NCBI GenBank assembly: GCA_937952925.1
Contig: CALFYA010000457.1
Coordinates: 1 to 13,544, forward strand
Reading direction: 5' to 3'
DNA from: an uncultured Moraxellaceae bacterium
GTDB taxonomy: Bacteria > Pseudomonadota > Gammaproteobacteria > Pseudomonadales > Moraxellaceae
Length of the DNA stretch: 13,544 nt
The position numbers were made by a program, and so were the translations under genes. The notes beneath the pieces were generated by a model that did no database searches, was not told where the DNA came from, and was given only the letters and a program-made list of their open reading frames with translations. Shown in pieces: positions 1 through 5,934 of the stretch; the first letter of the stretch is position 1; each line of letters opens with the position of its first letter.

Positions 1-3
1 AGT

Positions 4-33
4 AACACTTCTGATCCAAAAATCAGAAGTGTT
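4..33 (-). terminator. Hairpin terminator beyond the RNA ligase gene
   Basis: A perfect 12-bp inverted repeat (arms 4-15 and 22-33, arm AACACTTCTGAT) flanks a 6-nt loop that reads TTTTGG on the minus strand. It starts 16 nt beyond the ligase stop codon. The downstream side on the minus strand leaves the window after three bases, so a following U-tract cannot be seen. On the plus strand no T-run follows. It is most simply the transcript end of the ligase gene, but could serve a convergent neighbour outside the window. Confidence 0.62.
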
Positions 34-49
34 GGTGTCGTCGATGATG

Positions 50-1036
50 TTAGCCTTTGTACAGCAAATTAATCACTTTAAATGACCAAGACGAGTCGGC
101 CGCACGAATCACCATCCCCTCAGCCGGTTTGCCATTGGCATAGCTGATCGCTGCCCATGTTTGCAAGGTCGCGACATCGACCCGTTGACCGGATTGCACA
201 TCGGCAAACAACCACCGTGCAGTGGGTAGGTTCAGCTGCTGACACAAGGCTTGCAACTGCGCTGCCGATTGGTAGCAACGGTTGCGTTGATCAAACACAC
301 TAAACACGCGGATCTCGGTGTGTTTGATGCCCATCGGATTGCCTTGTACCCCCTCGCCCACAATCTCAAACTGTAGGGCAAGTCCGATTGGCAGGCGGTC
401 AAGCTGGTATTGTCGTGCAGCACGCCAGTACAGATTAGTTTTGCCGGTCTCATCAAATTCGGCCAGCTCCAAATTGCGTGAGCAGACATGTAGACCTTGT
501 GAGTCTTGCCACACTGTACAGCTCGTACCATCGGCTTTTTCGGTGGCGTACCATGGCTCTACCGCCATCCGATCCAGCAAAGCGAATGCTGCTTGGATAT
601 TGGTTTCGTCAGTTTTGGGGATGCTGCTTGGAAAGTTGGCAATCGCCACGCCATTCATCGCATTGGGGATCGGCTTTTCGTATTTTTGCACACCAAAGTG
701 TGCGGTGAGGTCTGTCCCGAGCGGCAACTGTTGGGCGATGTCATCAGCGATCACCAAACATTCGCTCGGTACGCCGCGAAAACGGCTCATCTTGATCCGC
801 CAGTTGTTGCGTGCCAAAAATGCCCAGCGTTCGTCTTGTGGCAACAGCGCATCTTGCAAAAACACCACCACCGGTTGATCGACGACATAGTCGAGACCGA
901 CAACAGCCTGCCAGCGGCCTGCCGCGCCACAATCGACTTGGGCTTGCACGATGCGGTCTGCATCAGCAATCGCGTGGAGTTGGCAGATTTTGCCCACCAC
1001 AGCAAGGGGGCGTGCGGATTGAACACAGCTATTCAT
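50..1036 (-). CDS. ATP-dependent RNA ligase, Rnl5 / DraRnl type
   Basis: This 328-residue protein is a nucleotidyltransferase-fold ligase that would seal 3'-OH/5'-phosphate nicks in RNA through a lysyl-AMP intermediate. All superfamily motifs are visible: motif I KADG with nucleophile K167, motif Ia SRN (187-189), motif III FEIVGEG (223-229), IIIa RVFSVFD (243-249), IV EGMVIR (306-311) and V SFKVIN (318-323). Residues 1-115 form an N-terminal domain ahead of the catalytic core, and a PKTDETN block (140-146) precedes motif I. That order and the length match the Deinococcus radiodurans nick-sealing ligase (Rnl5), not T4 Rnl1, T4 Rnl2 or DNA ligases. I chose ATG 1036 because AGGAG (1046-1050) lies 9 nt upstream; the in-frame ATG at 1075 has no ribosome site. 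It stands alone, divergent from the M15 peptidase gene. Kinase and Thg1-like partners lie about 8 kb away on the same strand. Confidence 0.88.
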   Translation of the reverse strand: MNSCVQSARPLAVVGKICQLHAIADADRIVQAQVDCGAAGRWQAVVGLDYVVDQPVVVFLQDALLPQDERWAFLARNNWRIKMSRFRGVPSECLVIADDIAQQLPLGTDLTAHFGVQKYEKPIPNAMNGVAIANFPSSIPKTDETNIQAAFALLDRMAVEPWYATEKADGTSCTVWQDSQGLHVCSRNLELAEFDETGKTNLYWRAARQYQLDRLPIGLALQFEIVGEGVQGNPMGIKHTEIRVFSVFDQRNRCYQSAAQLQALCQQLNLPTARWLFADVQSGQRVDVATLQTWAAISYANGKPAEGMVIRAADSSWSFKVINLLYKG

Positions 1037-1045
1037 ATGCTCAGT

Positions 1046-1050
1046 CTCCT
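1046..1050 (-). promoter_or_regulatory. Ribosome binding site deciding the ligase start
   Basis: AGGAG on the minus strand lies 9 nt before ATG 1036. The upstream in-frame ATG at 1075 is preceded by AATCCCAAACGCG, with no purine-rich site, so the 13 extra residues it would add are probably not translated. Confidence 0.75.
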
Positions 1051-1110
1051 TATTGTTTTGACTGAATATTTTCATCGCGTTTGGGATTAAACGCCGTTTG
1101 TTGATCGTGA

Positions 1111-1155
1111 GTATTGCAGGGTGAGCAATACGTTACGCTTGGCGCAAGACGCCAA
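1111..1155. repeat. Two adjacent inverted repeats in the divergent spacer
   Basis: GTATTGC (1111-1117) and GCAATAC (1125-1131) form a perfect 7-bp dyad with a 7-nt loop. TTGGCG (1139-1144) and CGCCAA (1150-1155) form a 6-bp dyad with a 5-nt loop. Both sit in the 250-bp spacer between the divergent ligase and M15 peptidase genes. They could be regulator sites or leader-RNA structure; no T-tract follows either one, so they are not convincing terminators. The rest of the spacer shows no small gene. Confidence 0.35.
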
Positions 1156-1240
1156 TATCAAACCCTCAATACGCATGGTGTGGGTATACCAAGCCTGTGA
1201 GAGATGCAAACGGTGATGAAAGGGGCGCGATTTTAATGAT

Positions 1241-1269
1241 TTTTGTCTAAAATGCAACCACATTAGAAT
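1241..1269 (+). promoter_or_regulatory. Possible promoter for the M15 peptidase gene
   Basis: TAGAAT (1264-1269) is a 5/6 match to a -10 box and lies 18 nt before the ATG. The -35 is poor (TTTTGT at 1241-1246, 17-bp spacing). The leader would be only about 12 nt and no clear Shine-Dalgarno is present, so this is tentative. Confidence 0.3.
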
Positions 1270-1287
1270 CGATTGTTGATCACATCA

Positions 1288-1917
1288 ATGTCAAAAACAT
1301 ACCGCCTCATTTCTCTAATCTTGCTGGTTTTGTGGGGGCAATCTGCCCATGCCGATGCCACACTCAGCCTGCCACCGGAGTCAGCGCAAGCGCAGCAAGA
1401 GTTTCAGCGCTGGCTTGGCAGTCCGGATGCCAAACTTGCCCAGTCCTATCTGTCGTACTTACAACGGCACACCACCCTCAAGCTGCAATTATTTGAATTG
1501 ACATACAATCGCCATCCGGCCCAAGCAGACTGCGCGTTTGTGCGTTTTGCCATTCCACCACAACATCAGTGGCGCAACCTTGTCCCTGCACTCTTGATCC
1601 TTGATCAATTGCATCAGCAGCGCCTGATTGCGCAGCCGCGTATCATCTCGGTGTATCGTGATGCTGTGGCCAATCGGTGTATTCGCGGCAGTCAGCGTAG
1701 CCAGCACCTCTCGCACCATGCCATCGACTTTCAAGTGCCACCTGATGCGCCTGATCAGCCCGTGTCCACCACCACACAACTGTGTCAATTTTGGCGTCAA
1801 CACGGCAAAGCTTTGCGTCTGGGACTCGGGGTGTATGGTCTCAATCGCTTTCATGTGGATGCCAGCGGCTATCGGACTTGGGGGCTTGACTATCGCCGTG
1901 CCAGCTCACCGTGCTGA
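1288..1917 (+). CDS. Exported M15-type (D-Ala-D-Ala carboxypeptidase-like) metallopeptidase
   Basis: This 209-residue protein starts with a signal peptide: a basic start, a leucine-rich core and a probable AHA cleavage site at about residue 22. The mature part carries the zinc signature of peptidase family M15: S138-x-H140 followed by A145-x-D147 (SQHLSHHAID), and a second His in FHVD (H189). Family members cleave D-Ala peptides of peptidoglycan, so a periplasmic cell-wall role is likely, though substrate cannot be read from sequence. Four cysteines (82, 131, 166, 209) could form disulfides. ATG 1288 gives a clean signal peptide; an upstream TTG at 1273 would add five residues and has no better ribosome site. 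It precedes dusC by 72 bp on the same strand with no terminator between, so the two may share a transcript. Confidence 0.75.
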   Translation: MSKTYRLISLILLVLWGQSAHADATLSLPPESAQAQQEFQRWLGSPDAKLAQSYLSYLQRHTTLKLQLFELTYNRHPAQADCAFVRFAIPPQHQWRNLVPALLILDQLHQQRLIAQPRIISVYRDAVANRCIRGSQRSQHLSHHAIDFQVPPDAPDQPVSTTTQLCQFWRQHGKALRLGLGVYGLNRFHVDASGYRTWGLDYRRASSPC

Positions 1918-1989
1918 GTTGATCAGAACAACTCGCCAAGCCAAGCAAAATCCCGTATAAAGCGCCAAGTTTTGCTGTGGCTGTGTGTC

Positions 1990-2925
1990 ATGCGTCTAGT
2001 GCTTGCTCCAATGGAAGGTCTGACCGACCCACCGATGCGTCGTCTACTCACCCAAATCGGTCAGTACGATTGGTGTGTGTCGGAGTTTATCCGTGTCACC
2101 GATAAGCTCTTGCCGCCGCATGTAATTTTTGGTTTTTGCCCAGAGCTACAGCAGGGCGGCAAAACCGATGCAGGCACGCCTTTGCACGTCCAGTTTTTGG
2201 GCAATGATCCGATTGCACTGGCCGACAATGCTGCACAAGCCGCTGCACTTGGTGCACCAGCAATTGATCTGAACTTTGGCTGTCCGGCCAAAACCGTCAA
2301 CAAGCATCGTGGCGGTGCGGTTCTGCTTGATGAGCCTGAGCTGATTTATCAGATTGTCAAAGCGGTGCGCCAAGCCGTCCCGCAGGAGATTCCGGTCTCC
2401 GCCAAAATGCGGCTTGGTTATTTGGATGAAGCGCATACCCTCGATAATGCCCGCGCCATTGAAGCCGCAGGGGCGGCGTGGCTGACCATCCATGCGCGTA
2501 CCAAAGCCGATGCGTACCGACCACCCGCGTTTTGGCACAAAATCGCACCGGTCAAAGCAGCAGTGGGGATCAATATCATTGCCAATGGTGAAATCTGGAC
2601 GCCCGAAGACGCTGCACAATGTCAAATCGAATCGGGCTGTGTGGATGTGATGGTGGGTCGTGGTGCGGTTACTCGTCCTGATTTGGTCAATCGGATTCGT
2701 GGGGCAGAAGGATTGTCTTGGTCGCAATTGCTGGCGGTGCAATATCAGTTTTTATTGGTCGAATCGAAAACCGATGCCGGACTGGTTGGACGCTACAAAC
2801 AATGGCTAGGCATGCTGACCCAAGGCTATCCTCAAGCCCAAGCGCTTTGGGATCATATCAAACGGATCAAAAACTTAGATGAGATTCGTGTGTGTTTGCA
2901 ACAGCAGATTGAGCTTGATCGTTAA
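1990..2925 (+). CDS. dusC: tRNA-dihydrouridine(16) synthase DusC
   Basis: A flavin (FMN) enzyme that uses NADPH to reduce uridine to dihydrouridine in the tRNA D-loop; DusC acts at position 16. The 311-residue product is nearly collinear with E. coli DusC (about 315). It begins MRLVLAPMEG (FMN-binding strand), carries the catalytic Cys98 in NFGCPAKTVN, Lys139 in SAKMRLG, His168 in IHARTK and the phosphate-binding NGEIW and GRGA segments. The C-terminal helical domain contains the KQWL and HIKRIKN stretches expected for tRNA binding. Start at ATG 1990 matches the family N-terminus; an in-frame TTG at 1972 would add six residues (MLWLCV) not expected in the family. The Shine-Dalgarno is weak. 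The DusC rather than DusA or DusB assignment rests on SEFIRV near residue 31 and on residue spacing identical to E. coli DusC. Confidence 0.92.
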   Translation: MRLVLAPMEGLTDPPMRRLLTQIGQYDWCVSEFIRVTDKLLPPHVIFGFCPELQQGGKTDAGTPLHVQFLGNDPIALADNAAQAAALGAPAIDLNFGCPAKTVNKHRGGAVLLDEPELIYQIVKAVRQAVPQEIPVSAKMRLGYLDEAHTLDNARAIEAAGAAWLTIHARTKADAYRPPAFWHKIAPVKAAVGINIIANGEIWTPEDAAQCQIESGCVDVMVGRGAVTRPDLVNRIRGAEGLSWSQLLAVQYQFLLVESKTDAGLVGRYKQWLGMLTQGYPQAQALWDHIKRIKNLDEIRVCLQQQIELDR

Positions 2926-2937
2926 TCCCGATACAAT
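2909..2937 (+). promoter_or_regulatory. Sigma-70 promoter for the LuxR/MalT-type regulator
   Basis: TTGAGC (2909-2914, 4/6 to the -35 consensus) and TACAAT (2932-2937, 5/6 to the -10 consensus) are separated by exactly 17 bp. The -35 lies inside the last codons of dusC. Transcription would start near 2944, giving a leader of about 95 nt that begins with a small hairpin (ATCACT 2946-2951 with AGTGAT 2957-2962). Confidence 0.5.
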
Positions 2938-3003
2938 CTCTTAATATCACTTCAGCAGTGATGGATCACGCCCATCGGCATGGTCTGTGGGTGCGAGTGC
3001 ATC

Positions 3004-3022
3004 CATCATGATAATGATAACA
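3004..3022 (+). promoter_or_regulatory. Weak Fur-box-like sequence before the regulator start
   Basis: CATCAT-GATAAT-GATAACA matches about 13 of 19 positions of the classical Fur box (three GATAAT-type hexamers). It lies just upstream of the ribosome site of the regulator gene, where a repressor could block transcription or translation initiation. AT-rich sequence can give such matches by chance. Confidence 0.25.
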
Positions 3023-3026
3023 GCAC

Positions 3027-3030
3027 AGGA
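3027..3030 (+). promoter_or_regulatory. Ribosome binding site deciding the regulator start
   Basis: AGGA lies 8 nt before ATG 3039. The in-frame ATG at 3030 overlaps this motif and has no properly spaced site of its own, so translation probably begins at 3039 and the first three codons of the longest reading frame are leader. Confidence 0.5.
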
Positions 3031-3038
3031 TGCTTGAG

Positions 3039-5819
3039 ATGAGCGACGCCCCCCGCACGCCCCGTGCGACTCGTATTCATCGTCCCGAATTGCTGGCACA
3101 ACTCGACGCGTGTGCCGTGCATACTTTGACCTTGATTGTGGCGCCTGCAGGGTGTGGCAAAAGCACCTTGCTCAATCAATGGCAGCAATACCACCCCGAT
3201 GAAACCATCGTGCGGATTAATCTCAACACGCGGCGCTTGACCCCGTTGGGATTTTTACAACAACTCAACCGTCATTTGCACCAAGCACTGCCGCATTTTC
3301 CAGTTTTGTCGCTCAACAACCTGAGTGCAGATACGCTGGATCTGGAAACCGTCAGCCTTGAGCTGGTCGAGTCGATCAATCAAGAGCCACACCCGTTGTT
3401 TGTGCTGATTGATGATTTTCATGTGGTCACGGATCCGTTGATTCAGCGTTTGGTCTCACAAGTGTTGATGCAACTCGATGACCATATCCATGTGATTTTG
3501 GCCAGTCGCAGCCAGCCGCTGTTTTCACTCAGTCAGTTTCGGCTTGAAGATCGTTTATTGTTGATTCAGCAATCCGATTTGCGCTTGGCTGCGGTGTATT
3601 TACCCGCATTGTGCAGTGCGCTCGGTGTCCCCACCCCCGAACCAAGCTATCTCAAAGAGTTGTTGCGCGTCACCGAAGGGTGGATTGCAGGGGTTAAACT
3701 CGCATTATTGGCACGTCAGCCCACCCAGATCGATGTGCTGGCACACAATCACACCGAACTGGTCAGTTATTTTGCCGATGTGGTGTTTGCAGGCTTACCC
3801 GCCGCTCAGCAGCGTTTTTTGCTGGCAACCTCCGTGGTGGATAGCTTTGATCTAACCCTGTGTCAGCAGTTGCTGGCCGATGCTCCCACTGCAGCCTTGC
3901 TTGAGCCGATTTTCCATCAAGGCTTGTTTATGCAAGCCATAGAGGAACAAAACGGTTGGTATCGCTATCATTTGTTATTTAAAAATTTTTTATATCAGCG
4001 TCTACAACAACAAGATGCTGAGCTGTTGGCCTGTTTACACCGCCGTGCCGCTCAGTTTTTTACCGAACACGGCGATGATGAATCTGCCCTGATGCATGCA
4101 CGCTTGGCTGGCACTGAGGCGGATTATTATCTGTTGCTCAAACAAAGCTGTGAGCGCCAGCTACGTTTGGGGCAGTTTCGCCTGTTGCTCAATCACCTCA
4201 AATCGCTCGATCAGCACACCCTCAAAACTGATCCCATCATCTTTCTTCACTATTTGGCGGCGCTGATTTTTACCCGTCAATTTGCCCAAGCCCGCTATAC
4301 CCTCGAGAGTATCCGCCAACAACCCAGTTATGCCGATCAAGCCGTGCTGGTACAGCACAAAGTCGATTATCTAGAAAAATTACTGGCTTTATTTCAAGAT
4401 GATGATGGCTTGTGGACGGATGCGGCTTTTTTCCAAGATGCGGATATTCCCTATGGCGATTTGCGTGATGCGATGCGTGCGATGGCGGCGCGTCATCATT
4501 TGCTCAAAGGTGAATGTCATCAAGCGATTGATTTGGCTCAGCATGCCAAAATCTTACTGCAAGATCTACAACAAGAATATTTGGCCAGCTATGCCGATGT
4601 GATTGCAACCTTGGCTGAGCGCGAGCTGGGGCATATCTTGGTGGCGCGGCAGATGGCGATGGCGTTTTATGAGCGCTACGCCGATCAACCGCATACCCCA
4701 TGTTGGTTGACCGCCAGCACTTGTATGGCGGTGAGTTTGTATGAGCAAAATCGTTTGGCCGAAGCACAACAACTGTGTGATCAGCTGATTCAAGGCGTGG
4801 ACAGCTCCAGCGCCACCGAAGTGGTGTATTACGCCTATGTGATTGCAGCGCGTTTGCAGGCGATTGGCGGGCAACCGATGCGCAGCAATGCGCTGTTGTT
4901 GCAACTGCGCCGGATTCTCAAGCAAGGTCGTTATCAACGACTGCTGTATCAGTTGTTGGCCGAAGAAATCAGTCATGCGATCCGTACTGAGCGACTTGCT
5001 GCCATCCCTGCCCTTGTCGAAGATTATGGCTTGGGCGAATTGATTGCACGGCAGATCTGGCAGCATGCGCCGATGCATTATCGCGAAGGCTGGATGTATA
5101 GCGGGATTGCTGCCGCGCTGTATTTGCGGACACAAACCCGTTACGACCAAGCTTTGCATATTTTGCAGCATGTGATTGAGATGTTGCAGCGCTCGGAGAT
5201 GCGGACGCGCTTGGTGGTGGCTGAAGCCAATTATTTGGTGATTTTATATCTACAAGGTCGTCAGGCGCTTGCCCTCAAGTTGGTGGGAGAACTCTTTGCG
5301 CGGGTGGGGTTGCAATGTGCTGTGCGCACGGTGTTTGATGAAGCGCCCCAGTTTGGTGAGCTGTTGTATTTGGCACATCAGCAAGGCTATGTGCAGCTGC
5401 CAGAGGTCTTTTTGCAGACCTATGCCAATATTGTGGCGACACCTGATCTCACCGTGGACGTCACTGCCCCAACGCACGATGCAGAAGCCCTGACCGCCAA
5501 AGAAGTGGAGATTTTGCAACTGCTGCACAAAGGCTGCTCCAACAAAGAAATCAGCCGTTTACTCAATATTTCGCTCTCGACCACCAAATGGCATTTGAAA
5601 AATATTTTTGCCAAACTCAATGTCAATACGCGCACTGCTGCGATTGCCGCCCTGCACCCTCAAGAAGCCCAATCGGTCGCACATCGTGGCCGCCAGTTGC
5701 TCGGATTGATTGGCTTGCTCGGTTGCTTACAGTTTGGGCTGATTCCCATCCTGTCGATGCCTGAAGAAGCCAACATGGTGATGAGTAGCCGTTCGCGCAG
5801 TGCCTTGTTGCTAGGCTAA
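3039..5819 (+). CDS. MalT/AlkS-type ATP-dependent LuxR transcriptional regulator with hydrophobic tail
   Basis: A 926-residue STAND-class activator, about the size of MalT (901) and AlkS. The N-terminal ATPase has Walker A APAGCGKST (35-43) and Walker B LFVLIDD (120-126). A long helical region follows, resembling the TPR-like sensor arm of the family. A LuxR (GerE) helix-turn-helix lies at 818-872, with the typical LTAKEVEILQLL, SNKEISRLLNIS and KWHLKNIFAKLNV blocks. Family members bind an inducer and ATP, oligomerise and activate sigma-70 promoters; the inducer here is unknown. Oddly, about 48 residues continue after the HTH, with a hydrophobic stretch (887-905, LLGLIGLLGCLQFGLIPIL) and a Ser/Arg-rich end. 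The HTH is normally at the C-terminus. The gene has its own promoter and converges on a haem dioxygenase gene, a possible target by proximity only. It is clearly a MalT-type regulator; regulon unassigned. Confidence 0.85.
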   Translation: MSDAPRTPRATRIHRPELLAQLDACAVHTLTLIVAPAGCGKSTLLNQWQQYHPDETIVRINLNTRRLTPLGFLQQLNRHLHQALPHFPVLSLNNLSADTLDLETVSLELVESINQEPHPLFVLIDDFHVVTDPLIQRLVSQVLMQLDDHIHVILASRSQPLFSLSQFRLEDRLLLIQQSDLRLAAVYLPALCSALGVPTPEPSYLKELLRVTEGWIAGVKLALLARQPTQIDVLAHNHTELVSYFADVVFAGLPAAQQRFLLATSVVDSFDLTLCQQLLADAPTAALLEPIFHQGLFMQAIEEQNGWYRYHLLFKNFLYQRLQQQDAELLACLHRRAAQFFTEHGDDESALMHARLAGTEADYYLLLKQSCERQLRLGQFRLLLNHLKSLDQHTLKTDPIIFLHYLAALIFTRQFAQARYTLESIRQQPSYADQAVLVQHKVDYLEKLLALFQDDDGLWTDAAFFQDADIPYGDLRDAMRAMAARHHLLKGECHQAIDLAQHAKILLQDLQQEYLASYADVIATLAERELGHILVARQMAMAFYERYADQPHTPCWLTASTCMAVSLYEQNRLAEAQQLCDQLIQGVDSSSATEVVYYAYVIAARLQAIGGQPMRSNALLLQLRRILKQGRYQRLLYQLLAEEISHAIRTERLAAIPALVEDYGLGELIARQIWQHAPMHYREGWMYSGIAAALYLRTQTRYDQALHILQHVIEMLQRSEMRTRLVVAEANYLVILYLQGRQALALKLVGELFARVGLQCAVRTVFDEAPQFGELLYLAHQQGYVQLPEVFLQTYANIVATPDLTVDVTAPTHDAEALTAKEVEILQLLHKGCSNKEISRLLNISLSTTKWHLKNIFAKLNVNTRTAAIAALHPQEAQSVAHRGRQLLGLIGLLGCLQFGLIPILSMPEEANMVMSSRSRSALLLG

Positions 5820-5823
5820 AATA

Positions 5824-5850
5824 CATCAAGCCCCACGCGGGGGCTTGATG
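5824..5850. terminator. Bidirectional terminator between regulator and peroxidase genes
   Basis: A perfect 11-bp GC-rich stem (CATCAAGCCCC at 5824-5834 with its complement at 5840-5850) closes a 5-nt loop. It begins 4 nt after the regulator stop. On the minus strand the stem is followed by TATTTTAG, a short T-rich run, so it also suits the convergent peroxidase gene whose stop lies 85 nt away. The remaining 84 bp up to the peroxidase stop contain no gene. Confidence 0.72.
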
Positions 5851-5934
5851 GCTGGTCACACCACTTGGGCACAAAGCCCTCATCATCCCTGCGTGCAGCG
5901 CCAGAGGAGTCGGCCTGCACGACAAGGACAACCC

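Noticed and set aside
318..1090. Overlapping plus-strand open frames opposite the RNA ligase
   Set aside because: The ligase motifs prove the minus strand is coding; the frames show no family features and no ribosome site.
1956..1961. TATAAA as a -10 box for dusC
   Set aside because: No acceptable -35 hexamer 16-18 bp upstream; the nearest TTGATC is 31 bp away.
2146..2742. Minus-strand open frame opposite dusC
   Set aside because: Shadow of a well conserved gene, with low-complexity His/Arg-rich translation and no motif.
4566..5171. Minus-strand open frame opposite the regulator gene
   Set aside because: Lies within the helical sensor region of the regulator, no domain, no independent start signals.
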